A stretch of DNA of 64,000 nucleotides from JAZKHT01 sp040385245 (GTDB taxonomy: Bacteria > Pseudomonadota > Alphaproteobacteria > Rhodobacterales > Rhodobacteraceae): positions 310,001 through 374,000 of the forward strand of contig JAZKHT010000008.1 in the NCBI GenBank assembly GCA_040385245.1, written 5' to 3'. The notes beneath the pieces are model-generated. The model was given only the letters and a program-made list of their open reading frames with translations. It was not told where the DNA came from and did not search any database. Positions 25,919 through 34,806 of this stretch are shown in pieces. The position numbers and the translations under genes are program-made. Every line of letters begins with the position of its first letter. The first letter of the stretch is position 1.

Positions 25919-26899
25919 CTAACCCTGCCCGCCGTTGTCCAGATAGGCCGCACAGCCCGTCAGCGCCGCATAGTCATCTTCGACCACGCTGACGGCAAAA
26001 TTGTCCATGAAGGCCGCAAAGCGGCCCTTGTCGTGGAACGCCTGCGAAAACCCCATGTCGGCCAGATAGGGCGTCATCGCGCGGGCAACACCGCCGATCA
26101 GATAGATGCCGCCAAACGGCAGGTGGATCAGCGCCAGATTGCCGATCTCTTGCCCCAGAATGCGGATATAGAGCCGCGCCGTGGCCAGGGCGAGCGGCTC
26201 TTGCGCCGCGATCGCCGCCATGATGTCGGCGGCGGGGCGGTCCTGCAAGGCACCCGCCTGTTGTGTGACAAAGGCATACAGGCGCTCCAGACCGCGTCCA
26301 GCCAGCACATCCTCGACCCCGGCAAAGCCGTGGGCATGATCGCCATAGCTTTCGACAAAGCGGGCAAGGCGCAGGTCTTCTTCGGTGCGGATCGGCATGG
26401 TGATGTGACCGCATTCCGACGCGGCGACCACCCGGCCCCAGGGCGTGTCATGCACCGGGGCCGCGTTCATGCCGGTGCCGACGCCGATCACCAGCATCGC
26501 CTCACCCTTTTGATGGGGGGCGGTCAGGACCGGGCGCAGGTGCTGCGGCGCGATGTGGCCCAAGGCATGACCCTGTGCCTGCAGATCGTTCAGGATCGCC
26601 ACCTGTGCTGCCCCGGTGGCCCCTGACAGCTTGGCCGCATCCATGGTCCAATCCAGATTGGTCATGGTGGCGACGCCGCCCCGCACCGGCCCGGCAGCGG
26701 CCACGCACACCCCGTCAACCGAGGCCAGCCCCGCCTGATCCAGATAGTCGCGCAGGATTTGGGCGATGTCCTGCCCCCGCGCCATATAGGCGGCGTTCGA
26801 GAATTTCTTGATGCTGTCCTGACGGACGATCTTGCCGTCGGCCAGTGCCACGCGGGTGTTTGTGCCGCCGATATCGGCGAGAATGGCGAGGGCGGTCAT
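25919..26899 (-). CDS. glk: Glucokinase
   Basis: Phosphorylates glucose to glucose 6-phosphate. A 326-residue ASKHA-fold enzyme with phosphate-1 motif LADIGGTNTRVALADG, the sugar-binding NDLQAQGHAL, GVGTGMNAA, and SECGHITMP, and the adenosine region GGIYLIGGVARAM. It follows the beta-glucosidase gene by 15 bp on the same strand and would process the glucose released by both glucosidases of this locus. Likely in one transcript with aglR and the GH1 gene. Confidence 0.93.
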   Translation of the reverse strand: MTALAILADIGGTNTRVALADGKIVRQDSIKKFSNAAYMARGQDIAQILRDYLDQAGLASVDGVCVAAAGPVRGGVATMTNLDWTMDAAKLSGATGAAQVAILNDLQAQGHALGHIAPQHLRPVLTAPHQKGEAMLVIGVGTGMNAAPVHDTPWGRVVAASECGHITMPIRTEEDLRLARFVESYGDHAHGFAGVEDVLAGRGLERLYAFVTQQAGALQDRPAADIMAAIAAQEPLALATARLYIRILGQEIGNLALIHLPFGGIYLIGGVARAMTPYLADMGFSQAFHDKGRFAAFMDNFAVSVVEDDYAALTGCAAYLDNGGQG

Positions 26900-26914
26900 C
26901 GCAATCTCCTGCAG

Positions 26915-28246
26915 TCAGTCGTTGCGCGCCAGCGCGCGGGCAAGCGCGTGATACGAAGATTTCGGCGTTCTTGCCAAGCTGTCAAAATCCACATGCACCA
27001 GACCGAAGCGTTTTTCATACCCCTCGGCCCATTCGTAATTGTCCAGCAGCGACCAGTAGAAAAAGCCTTTGACATTGGCCCCGTCGGCAATGGCACGGTG
27101 GGTGGCGGCAAGGTGGGCGAACAGATAATCCTCGCGCACCTGATCGGTGACCGCCCCGCCGTCGATGGTATCGGCGTTGGCCATGCCGTTTTCAGTGACA
27201 TAGATCGGCAGATCGCCCACATAATCGCGCGCCATGCGGGTCAGGAAATGGTGCAGGCCGTCTGGATAAATCTCCCACCCCATCTGGGTTTTGGCCAGCG
27301 GGCCCGGCACATCGCGGATGTGCGGCCAGGGGGCGGTCGCGTCATGCGCCTGAATGTGGCGGGTGTAGTAGTTGACACCCAGAAAATCCAAAGGCTGCCC
27401 GATCAGCGCCATGTCCTCGTGCCAGTTCGCGGGCATGTGCGGGCCAAGCCCGGCCAGCACAGTGTCGGGATAGGTCTGCCGGGTGATGCCTTCGATGAAC
27501 CAGCGGTTCATGATGCCATCCCACAGGGCAGCGGCGCGGTGGTCATCGGCGCTGTCGCTGGCAGGGTTCGCGTGGTCAAAGTTCAGCACGATGCCAAGGT
27601 TGCGCATCCCCATGCCGCGCAGACGTTCGGTCGTGGTGCCATGCGCCAGCAGGATATGGTGCATCGCCCGCGCGGTGGCGCGGATGTCGCGCAGGCCGGG
27701 CGCGTGCGCGCCGATGAAATGCGAGAGCCAGGCCACGCACCACGGCTCGTTTATGGTGGCGATGCTGGACACGCGGTCGCCGATGCGGCGGGTGATGATT
27801 TCCGCGAAATCAGCAAAATGGTGGGCAGTATCGCGATTGGTCCAGCCGCCCTTGTCCGCCAGGGCCGAGGGCATTTCCCAATGATACAGCGTCTGGAACG
27901 GCTTCAGCCCCCGCGCCAGCATCCCGTCAACCATCCGGTCGTAATAATCCAGCCCTTCCGCGTTGGGGGTGCCGGTGCCGTCGGGCATGACCCGCGCCCA
28001 ACTGGTAGAAAAGCGATAGGCGTCCATGTTGGCTGACCTGAGCAGATCAAGGTCTTGCGGCCAGCGGTGGAAATGATCGCAGGCGACGCCCCCGCCTTCG
28101 GCCCGCACGACATTGCCGGGGGTGGCGGCAAAGGTATCCCAATGGCAGGAACCACAGCCGCCGAAATCCGACCCTTCGATCTGATAGGCGGCGGTGGCGG
28201 CACCGAACAGGAACCCTTCCGGGAAATCAAAGCGCGACAGGGACAT
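26915..28246 (-). CDS. Beta-glucosidase, glycoside hydrolase family 1
   Basis: A 443-residue cytosolic GH1 enzyme. The family start is FLFGAATAAYQIEGSDFGGCG. The acid/base Glu lies in SSIATINEPWCVAWL and the nucleophile Glu in LPIYVTENGMANADT. YWSLLDNYEWAEGYEKRFGLVHVDF is the C-terminal substrate-binding signature. No signal peptide. The start lies within the 3' end of the aglR frame (20-bp overlap), so it is part of the regulator's transcript. It would let the locus use cellobiose-like beta-glucosides besides alpha-glucosides. Confidence 0.93.
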   Translation of the reverse strand: MSLSRFDFPEGFLFGAATAAYQIEGSDFGGCGSCHWDTFAATPGNVVRAEGGGVACDHFHRWPQDLDLLRSANMDAYRFSTSWARVMPDGTGTPNAEGLDYYDRMVDGMLARGLKPFQTLYHWEMPSALADKGGWTNRDTAHHFADFAEIITRRIGDRVSSIATINEPWCVAWLSHFIGAHAPGLRDIRATARAMHHILLAHGTTTERLRGMGMRNLGIVLNFDHANPASDSADDHRAAALWDGIMNRWFIEGITRQTYPDTVLAGLGPHMPANWHEDMALIGQPLDFLGVNYYTRHIQAHDATAPWPHIRDVPGPLAKTQMGWEIYPDGLHHFLTRMARDYVGDLPIYVTENGMANADTIDGGAVTDQVREDYLFAHLAATHRAIADGANVKGFFYWSLLDNYEWAEGYEKRFGLVHVDFDSLARTPKSSYHALARALARND

Positions 28247-29282
28247 GGGATGCCTCAGGTCTGGGGGCGGGGCCGGTCGACTGACCGATGATCAACTCTG
28301 CCTCAAGCAGGCGGGACTGCGGGGCGGTTTCGGGTTGGGCGATGATGCCCAGCAGCATTTCGGCGGCGATGCGACCCGCCTCGCGCACGGATGACCGCGT
28401 CGCGGTAAAGATCGGCACATCCTCGCCGTTTTTCATATAGCTCAGATCGTCGTCGTGGATGATCACCGAAAGGTCGCGCCCCATGGTCAGCCCGCGTTCG
28501 TCGATGGCCCGGCGCACCCCCATGCCCGAGATCATGGATGCGGCCAGAAACGCCGTCGGCGGGTTCGGCATGTCCAGCATCCGGCGGGCCGCGCGGTATC
28601 CAGACACCTCTGTCATCTCGTCCGAGGTCATCAACGCGGGGTCAAGCGCGATCCCTCGCGCGGCCAGCGCGTCAGTATAGCCGGTCCGGCGGCGGATGGC
28701 GAAATCCATGAATTCCAACCCGTTGGCAAGCCCGATGCGGTTGTGCCCAAGGTCCAGAAGGAATTCCGTCGCGCGCTGAAAGGCCCGGCGGTTGTTCACA
28801 TCGACCCAGGAATAGGGAATATCCGCCCCCGTCGCGCGGCCATGCACAACAAAGGGCAATCCGATTTCCGTCAACAGCGCGATGCGCGGGTCGTTCAGGC
28901 GCGGCGCATGGACGATCACGCCATCGACCGTGCCGCGCGATTTCAGTTCGCGGTAGGTGTCTTCTTCCGTTTCGTCCGCGACCACCGACAACACCATGTC
29001 ATAGCCGTTGCGCGAATACGTCTCGCCCGCCCCTGCGATGAAATCGGCAAAGACAGGGTTGACGATTTCATGCCGCGTCGCAATCGGGATGACATGCCCC
29101 ACCGCCAGCGCCCGCCCGGTTGCCAGTCGGATCGCGCGGGTGTTGGGCCGGTAGTTGTGCCGTTTCGCCGCCGCCATGACCCGTTCACGGGTCGTTTCGT
29201 TGACCTCGGGATAGCCGTTCAGGGCGCGGCTGACCGTCGTGGGCGACAGCCCGAGTTTTGCGGCCAGTTCCTTGAGGTTCAT
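28227..29282 (-). CDS. aglR: LacI-family repressor of the alpha-glucoside locus
   Basis: A 351-residue regulator with a LacI helix-turn-helix (MNLKELAAKLGLSPTTVSRALNGYPEVNETTRERV) and a periplasmic-binding-protein-like sugar domain (about 60-340). It is divergent from the binding protein gene and most likely represses both arms of the locus until an alpha-glucoside binds. Three LacI-type palindromes lie in the shared upstream region, one only 14 bp from its own start, suggesting autoregulation. The name follows the agl gene order known in rhizobia. Confidence 0.85.
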   Translation of the reverse strand: MNLKELAAKLGLSPTTVSRALNGYPEVNETTRERVMAAAKRHNYRPNTRAIRLATGRALAVGHVIPIATRHEIVNPVFADFIAGAGETYSRNGYDMVLSVVADETEEDTYRELKSRGTVDGVIVHAPRLNDPRIALLTEIGLPFVVHGRATGADIPYSWVDVNNRRAFQRATEFLLDLGHNRIGLANGLEFMDFAIRRRTGYTDALAARGIALDPALMTSDEMTEVSGYRAARRMLDMPNPPTAFLAASMISGMGVRRAIDERGLTMGRDLSVIIHDDDLSYMKNGEDVPIFTATRSSVREAGRIAAEMLLGIIAQPETAPQSRLLEAELIIGQSTGPAPRPEASHVPVAL

Positions 29283-29295
29283 GGTCAGGTATTGC

Positions 29296-29308
29296 CCAAA
29301 ACGATTTC
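29296..29308. promoter_or_regulatory. Weaker LacI-type half palindrome near aglR start
   Basis: CCAAAACGATTTC shares the AAACGATT core with the better palindrome at 29363. It lies 14 bp before the aglR start codon and could serve autorepression. Symmetry is only partial. Confidence 0.35.
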
Positions 29309-29362
29309 AATCGGCCGAACATTAGTCACGCCGGGCCGATACGTCAAAGCCATTCGCAGTAT

Positions 29363-29382
29363 GTCCGTAAACGATTACGGAC
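29363..29382. promoter_or_regulatory. LacI-type operator between aglR and aglE
   Basis: GTCCGTAAACGATTACGGAC has perfect 8-bp arms around a central CG, the usual LacI-family operator form. It sits about 80 bp from the aglR start and 166 bp from aglE, so it could control both divergent promoters. Confidence 0.6.
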
Positions 29383-29433
29383 CCCGGAATGGCGCTGGAA
29401 TGGTCGGTTTGCGGAATCTCAAGGCGCTTTGGA

Positions 29434-29484
29434 TTGACTTGAGGAAGCGGATCGGCAAGTGTGAACCATCCAAAGCGGTTTGGA
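29434..29484 (+). promoter_or_regulatory. Possible aglE promoter with LacI-type operator
   Basis: TTGACT at 29434-29439 could be a -35 box; the -10 region (29457-29462) is poor. Just downstream, TCCAAAGCGGTTTGGA (29469-29484) is a second palindrome with 6-bp arms and central CG. An operator there would block the promoter. Confidence 0.45.
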
Positions 29485-29548
29485 CATGATTCTAACCGCA
29501 TCTTGGGAAGTGCCCCGCAAGAGGGCGGGGGTATCGGGAGGATATGCA

Positions 29549-30898
29549 ATGAAATCCAGACTTTTCGCGGGTGCTGCCGCACTTGCGCTGCTGTCGGGGG
29601 CTGCTGTCGCGCAGGACCTGAAATTCGCTCCGGGCGAAGGCGGCTTTACGTGGGACAGCTACAACGAATGGGATGCCAAGGATTTTACCGGGCAGTCCCT
29701 GCGCATTGACGGCCCCTGGGGCGGTCAGGATCAGGATCTTTTCAACTCTGTCATCGCCTATTTCAACGCGGCCACCGGGGCCAATGTCGAATACACCGGC
29801 GGTGACGGGTTCGAGCAGCGGATCATGATCGACGTCGAGGCTGGCTCTCCGCCCGGTCTGGCGGTTGTGCCGCAGCCGGGTTTGGCCGCCGATCTGGCCA
29901 AGCGCGGCAAGCTGACGGCGCTGCCGTCCGAAACCGCCGACTGGATCAAGGAAAATTACGCGGCAGGCCAGTCGTGGGTTGACCTTGCCACCTTTGAAGG
30001 TGCTGACGGCGCGTCTGCGTTGTATGGCTTCTTCTACAAGGTCGATGTGAAATCGCTGGTCTGGTTCTCGCCCGAGAACTTTGAAGATGCGGGCTATGAA
30101 GTGCCTGCCACGATGGAAGACCTGAAGGCGCTGACCGAAAAGATCGTCGCAGACGGTGGCACGCCGTGGTGCATCGGTCTGGGTTCAGGTCCGGCAACGG
30201 GCTGGCCCGCGACCGACTGGGTCGAAGACATGATGCTGCGCACCAACACCCCGGCTGATTATGACGCCTGGGTGAAGAACACGCTGAAGTTCAACGATCC
30301 CAAAGTCGTCGCCGCGATTGACGAGTTCGGCTACTTTGCCAAGACCGACGCCAATGTTCAGGGCGGCGCGGGTGCTGTCGGCTCTACCGACTTCCGCGAC
30401 AGCCCCAAGGGCCTGTTCGCCTCGCCCCCCGGTTGCTACATGCACCGTCAGGCATCGTTCATCCCGTCCTTCTTCCCCGAAGGCACGGTTGTGGGCGAAG
30501 ATGTCGACTTCTTCTACTTCCCGTCCTATGCTGGCAAAGACCTTGGCAAGCCGGTCTTGGGCGCGGGCACGCTGTTCGTCGTCACGCAGGACAGCCCCCT
30601 TGCGCAAGAGTTCATGAAGTTCCTGCAATCGCCCATCGCGCACGAGGTGTGGATGGCGCAGACCGGCTTCCTGACCCCGCACAAGGGCGTCAATACCGAA
30701 GTCTACGGCGATCCGACCCTGAAAAAGATGGGCGACATCCTGCTTGGGGCCGACACCTTCCGCTTTGACGGGTCCGACCTGATGCCGGGTGCCATCGGCG
30801 CGGGCGTGTTCTGGACCGGCATGGTCGATTATGTCGGCGGCAAGTCGGCACAGGAAGTGGCCGACAGCATCCAGGCCACCTGGGACAGCCTTCAGTAA
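29549..30898 (+). CDS. aglE: Alpha-glucoside ABC transporter, substrate-binding protein
   Basis: A 449-residue periplasmic binding protein. Signal peptide is residues 1-21 (MKSRLFAGAAALALLSGAAVA, cleavage before QD). The type I carbohydrate-binding fold shows in LRIDGPWGGQDQDLFNSVIAYFN and the repeated beta/alpha pattern to the C-terminus. It lies first in a five-gene run with two permeases, a GH13 glucosidase and an ATPase, the aglEFGAK order of rhizobia. Substrates there are maltose, sucrose and trehalose-like sugars; here this is inferred. GGGAGG precedes ATG 29549. A strong hairpin follows the gene. Confidence 0.87.
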   Translation: MKSRLFAGAAALALLSGAAVAQDLKFAPGEGGFTWDSYNEWDAKDFTGQSLRIDGPWGGQDQDLFNSVIAYFNAATGANVEYTGGDGFEQRIMIDVEAGSPPGLAVVPQPGLAADLAKRGKLTALPSETADWIKENYAAGQSWVDLATFEGADGASALYGFFYKVDVKSLVWFSPENFEDAGYEVPATMEDLKALTEKIVADGGTPWCIGLGSGPATGWPATDWVEDMMLRTNTPADYDAWVKNTLKFNDPKVVAAIDEFGYFAKTDANVQGGAGAVGSTDFRDSPKGLFASPPGCYMHRQASFIPSFFPEGTVVGEDVDFFYFPSYAGKDLGKPVLGAGTLFVVTQDSPLAQEFMKFLQSPIAHEVWMAQTGFLTPHKGVNTEVYGDPTLKKMGDILLGADTFRFDGSDLMPGAIGAGVFWTGMVDYVGGKSAQEVADSIQATWDSLQ

Positions 30899-30908
30899 TC
30901 TTTGACAC

Positions 30909-30946
30909 CCCCTGCCGCGGCGATTGCGTCGCGGCAGGGGTTCTTT
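30909..30946 (+). terminator. Stem-loop between aglE and aglF (attenuator or mRNA-stability element)
   Basis: Perfect 11-bp GC-rich stem (30909-30919 with 30930-30940), then TTCTTT. Position after a binding protein gene suggests partial termination or 3'-end protection, giving more AglE than permease, as for many sugar importers. Confidence 0.7.
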
Positions 30947-31041
30947 GGAAAACTGCATTTCAGATTTGTCAGACGTGAGTCCCGGATCAAACCGGACCGG
31001 ATGCGCCGCAACGACCGGGCACAGACAGCGGAGGGGACACT

Positions 31042-32034
31042 ATGGAACAATTCGCCATGGCGGCGATCACGATCTTCATCGGCGTGGGCGGCTGCATCGG
31101 CTATTTCTTCTTGTCCAACATGGCGCTGGACAGCCTTTATCCACCGCGCGGCGTCAATGCGGGTGCGAACATCACCCGGGCCAATGCGATCCGGCCCTGG
31201 CTGTTCCTGCTGCCCGCGCTGCTGCTGCTGGCGGTGTATCTGGTCTATCCGGTGTTCGTGTCGGTCTATTTGTCGTTCCGCGATGCCACCAACCAGAACT
31301 GGGTGGGTTGGGGCAATTATTCCTGGCTGATCCAGGATCAGAAATTCCGCGAATCCATGGTGAACAACCTGCTGTGGCTGGTTGTGGTGCCTGCACTGTC
31401 CACGCTGTTCGGGTTGCTCGCCGCGGCGCTGACGGACCGCATCCGCTGGGGCAACTTTGCCAAGGCGATGATCTTCATGCCGATGGCGATCTCGATGATC
31501 GGGGCGGCGGTGATCTGGAAGCTGGTCTATGAATTCCGCGATGCCGGACAGGCGCAGATCGGCGTGCTAAACGCGATCCGCGTGTCGCTGGGGGCGGAAC
31601 CCGTGACATGGCTGACGATGGACGGGATCAACAGCTTTCTTCTGATGATCGTCCTTGTCTGGGTCCAGACCGGTTTTGCCATGGTCATCCTGTCTGCCGC
31701 CCTGCGCGGCATCCCCGAAGAAACGATCGAGGCGGCGGTGCTGGACGGCGCATCACCGCTGCAATTGTTCTTCAAGATCAAGGTGCCACAGATTTACGGC
31801 ACCATTCTGGTGGTCTGGACGACGATCACCATCACCGTGCTGAAGGTGTTCGACATCGTCTATGCCATGACCAACGGGCAATGGGGCACGCAGGTCTTGG
31901 CCAACCTGATGTATGACTGGATGTTCCGCGCCAACGACACCGGGCGCGCATCGACCGTGGCGATCGTGATCATGCTGTTGGTGACGCCGATCATGGTTTG
32001 GAACATCCGCAACGCCCGCAAGGAGATGCGCTGA
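31042..32034 (+). CDS. aglF: Alpha-glucoside ABC transporter, permease AglF
   Basis: A 330-residue inner-membrane protein with an extra N-terminal hydrophobic segment, then the MalF-like set starting WLFLLPALLLLAVYLVYPVF. The EAA loop is visible as EETIEAAVLDGASPLQLFFKIKVPQI, which contacts the ATPase. It lies after the aglE hairpin and 3 bp before aglG. Confidence 0.88.
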   Translation: MEQFAMAAITIFIGVGGCIGYFFLSNMALDSLYPPRGVNAGANITRANAIRPWLFLLPALLLLAVYLVYPVFVSVYLSFRDATNQNWVGWGNYSWLIQDQKFRESMVNNLLWLVVVPALSTLFGLLAAALTDRIRWGNFAKAMIFMPMAISMIGAAVIWKLVYEFRDAGQAQIGVLNAIRVSLGAEPVTWLTMDGINSFLLMIVLVWVQTGFAMVILSAALRGIPEETIEAAVLDGASPLQLFFKIKVPQIYGTILVVWTTITITVLKVFDIVYAMTNGQWGTQVLANLMYDWMFRANDTGRASTVAIVIMLLVTPIMVWNIRNARKEMR

Positions 32035-32036
32035 AC

Positions 32037-33170
32037 ATGGAAAACATGGCTGGCACGAAATCAAGCCTGACTTGGGCGGTCAACCTGTCGGCGGCGGCAC
32101 TGGTGATCCTGTGGCTGCTGCCCACCTTGGGTTTGTTCATCTCAAGCTTTCGGGACCGCGACCAGATCACGGCAAGCGGCTGGTGGTCGGCGCTGTCCAG
32201 TTCGGAACAAAGCGTGCAGGTCCGCGCCTCGGCCCCCGACACGGCGGTGCAAATGGACGGGCAGTTCGTCATCGCAGGCAAAGTGTTCGAGGATGGGTCA
32301 AAAGGGCAGGTGTCCAGCTTTGGCATCACCGCGCGCGAACCGTCGGCCTTTGCCGCCGGCGAAACCGCCCAGACGGGCGAGGGGTATGCCCTGAGCGTGA
32401 CAGCGGATGGCGACTACAGCCTGACATCACCCACCGCGTTCGAGGGCACGCGGGGCGAGCGGTTCTTTGTCACCACCACCACACCCGCGCGTCTGACGTT
32501 CGAAAATTATACCCGCGTTCTGGGGGCCGAAGGCATTGGCCGCAGCTTTCTGAACACGCTGACGGTGACGATCCCGGCGACCGTGATCCCGATTCTTGTC
32601 GCCGCCTTTGCCGCCTATGCGCTGGCGTGGATGGAGTTTCCGGGCCGGTCGATCCTGATTGCGGTCATCGTCGGCCTGTTGGTCGTGCCGCTGCAACTGT
32701 CGCTGATCCCCTTGCTGAAACTGCACAACGACATCGGCATCGGCAAAAGTTACATCGGCATCTGGCTGGCGCATACCGGGTTCGGCCTGCCGCTGGCGAT
32801 TTATCTCTTGCGCAATTACATGGTCGGCCTGCCGCGCGAGATCATCGAAAGCGCGCGGGTGGACGGGGCGACGGATTTCCAGATCTTCCTCAAGATCATC
32901 CTGCCGCTGTCCTTTCCGGCGCTGGCGTCCTTCGCGATCTTCCAGTTCCTGTGGACATGGAACGACCTGCTGGTGGCCTTGGTCTTCCTTGGAAACACCG
33001 AAGATCAGTTGGTCATGACGGGCCGCCTGTCCGGTCTGATGGGATCGCGCGGCGGCGACTGGGAGATTTTGGCGACGGCGGCCTTCATTTCCATTTTCGT
33101 GCCGCTGGTCGTGTTCTTTGCGATGCAGAAATATCTGGTGCGCGGTCTGTTGGCGGGTTCGGTAAAGTGA
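32037..33170 (+). CDS. aglG: Alpha-glucoside ABC transporter, permease AglG
   Basis: A 377-residue MalG-type permease. The EAA loop is EIIESARVDGATDFQIFLKIILPLSFP. Between the first and second membrane segments it carries an extra periplasmic region of about 120 residues (SSSEQSVQVRASAPDTAVQ to PTAFEGTRGERFFVTTTT), larger than in MalG. AAGGAGA lies ten bases before ATG 32037. Its stop overlaps the aglA start. Confidence 0.88.
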   Translation: MENMAGTKSSLTWAVNLSAAALVILWLLPTLGLFISSFRDRDQITASGWWSALSSSEQSVQVRASAPDTAVQMDGQFVIAGKVFEDGSKGQVSSFGITAREPSAFAAGETAQTGEGYALSVTADGDYSLTSPTAFEGTRGERFFVTTTTPARLTFENYTRVLGAEGIGRSFLNTLTVTIPATVIPILVAAFAAYALAWMEFPGRSILIAVIVGLLVVPLQLSLIPLLKLHNDIGIGKSYIGIWLAHTGFGLPLAIYLLRNYMVGLPREIIESARVDGATDFQIFLKIILPLSFPALASFAIFQFLWTWNDLLVALVFLGNTEDQLVMTGRLSGLMGSRGGDWEILATAAFISIFVPLVVFFAMQKYLVRGLLAGSVK

Positions 33171-34789
33171 TGACGATGGACGTGAACCCCGATTGGTGGC
33201 GCGGTGCGGTGATCTATCAGATCTACCCGCGCAGCTTTCAGGACAGCAATGGCGACGGTATCGGCGATCTGGCCGGGATTGTCGAACGTCTGCCCCATAT
33301 CGCGGCACTTGGGGCCGATGCGATCTGGATCAGCCCGTTCTTCACCAGCCCGATGAAAGATTTCGGCTATGACGTCAGCGATTATTGCGACGTCGATCCG
33401 ATGTTCGGCGCGCTGTCCGACTTTGACCGGGTGGTGGCGCGGGCGGGGGAGTTGGGGCTGAAGGTGATGGTCGACCTTGTGCTGTCGCACACGTCCGATC
33501 AGCACCCGTGGTTCCGCGAAAGCCGTAAAGACCGCACCAGCCCGCGCGCCGACTGGTATGTCTGGGCCGAACCGAAACCCGACGGCACGCCACCCAACAA
33601 CTGGCTGTCGGTGTTCGGCGGCAGCGCATGGGAATGGGACGGTCGGCGGCGGCAATATTACCTGCACAACTTTCTGACCAGCCAGCCCGACCTGAACCTG
33701 CATGAACCTGCCGTGCAGGATGCGCTGCTGGATGTGGTGCGGTTCTGGCTGAAGCGGGGGGTGAACGGGTTCCGGCTGGACACGATCAATTTCTACTTTG
33801 CCGACAAATACTTGCGCGACAATCCGTCCTTGCCGCCAGACCTGCGCAATGACAGCATCGCGCCATCGGTGAACCCCTATAACCACCAGTTGCACCTGTT
33901 TTCCAAGAACCAGCCGGAAAACCTTGAATTCCTGCGCAGATTCCGGGCCGAGCTTGAACCCTACGGTGCCGCAGCGGTGGGCGAGGTTGGCGATGCCCAA
34001 CGCGGGTTGGAGATCATGGCCGAATACACCTCGGGCGGGGACAAGGTGCAGATGTGCTATCCGTTCGAAATGTTGCAGCCCAAACGCCTGACGGCGGCGT
34101 TGGCGGAACAGACATTCGCGCGGCTGGACCATGCGGCCCCCGATGCCTGGCCCTGCTGGGCCTATTCCAACCACGACACGGTGCGCCACATCACCAGATG
34201 GGGGCTTTCTGACGTCGCGGCAAAGACTTATGCGACGATGTTGATGTGCTTTCGCGGGTCGGTCTGCCTGTATCAGGGCGAAGAATTGGGCCTGCCAGAG
34301 GCCGAGATTGATTTTGACGCGCTGCAAGATCCCTATGGCATCCAGTTCTGGCCGGAATTCAAGGGGCGTGACGGCTGTCGCACCCCGATGGTCTGGCAGA
34401 CCGACAATGCCATGTGCGGCTTCACCACAGCCGACAAGGCGTGGCTGCCGATCACCGCGCCGCACCGCCCGTTGTCGGTGGCCGCGCAAGAGGGGGACCG
34501 CACCTCGATGCTGTCGCATTACCGCGCCGCACTGGCCTTTCGTCGCGCCCATCCGACTTTGGCCAGCGGGGCCATGACCGGGGTGCAGGCCACGGGCGAT
34601 CTGCTGACCTTCCTGCGCACGGGGGACGAGACGATCTTTTGCGCCTTCAACCTTGGCGACAAGGATGCCCAACTGACCATGCCCGATGGCACATGGGACC
34701 GGATCGACGCGACATTGGGGGCCGACACGGCCACGGTTGGGGCGATGACGCTGCCCGGCTGGGGCATCTGTCTGGCCAGAAAAATCTGA
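33170..34789 (+). CDS. aglA: Alpha-glucosidase, glycoside hydrolase family 13
   Basis: A 539-residue cytosolic GH13 enzyme that hydrolyses imported alpha-glucosides. Conserved regions: DLVLSHTSDQHPWF (region I), GFRLDTINFYF with the nucleophile Asp (II), AVGEVGD with the acid/base Glu (III) and YSNHDTVRH with the transition-state Asp (IV). The N-terminal WWRGAVIYQIYPRSFQDSNGDGIGDL and the DQHPWF loop are typical of oligo-1,6-glucosidase/alpha-glucosidase members. ATG 33170 overlaps the aglG stop by one base (TGATG). An 18-bp gap separates it from aglK. Confidence 0.92.
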   Translation: MTMDVNPDWWRGAVIYQIYPRSFQDSNGDGIGDLAGIVERLPHIAALGADAIWISPFFTSPMKDFGYDVSDYCDVDPMFGALSDFDRVVARAGELGLKVMVDLVLSHTSDQHPWFRESRKDRTSPRADWYVWAEPKPDGTPPNNWLSVFGGSAWEWDGRRRQYYLHNFLTSQPDLNLHEPAVQDALLDVVRFWLKRGVNGFRLDTINFYFADKYLRDNPSLPPDLRNDSIAPSVNPYNHQLHLFSKNQPENLEFLRRFRAELEPYGAAAVGEVGDAQRGLEIMAEYTSGGDKVQMCYPFEMLQPKRLTAALAEQTFARLDHAAPDAWPCWAYSNHDTVRHITRWGLSDVAAKTYATMLMCFRGSVCLYQGEELGLPEAEIDFDALQDPYGIQFWPEFKGRDGCRTPMVWQTDNAMCGFTTADKAWLPITAPHRPLSVAAQEGDRTSMLSHYRAALAFRRAHPTLASGAMTGVQATGDLLTFLRTGDETIFCAFNLGDKDAQLTMPDGTWDRIDATLGADTATVGAMTLPGWGICLARKI

Positions 34790-34806
34790 CGGAAAGGGGG
34801 GACGCT

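Noticed and set aside
32072..33169. In-frame extension upstream of the alpha-glucosidase
   Set aside because: It overlaps aglG in another frame; the GH13 sequence begins at 33170.
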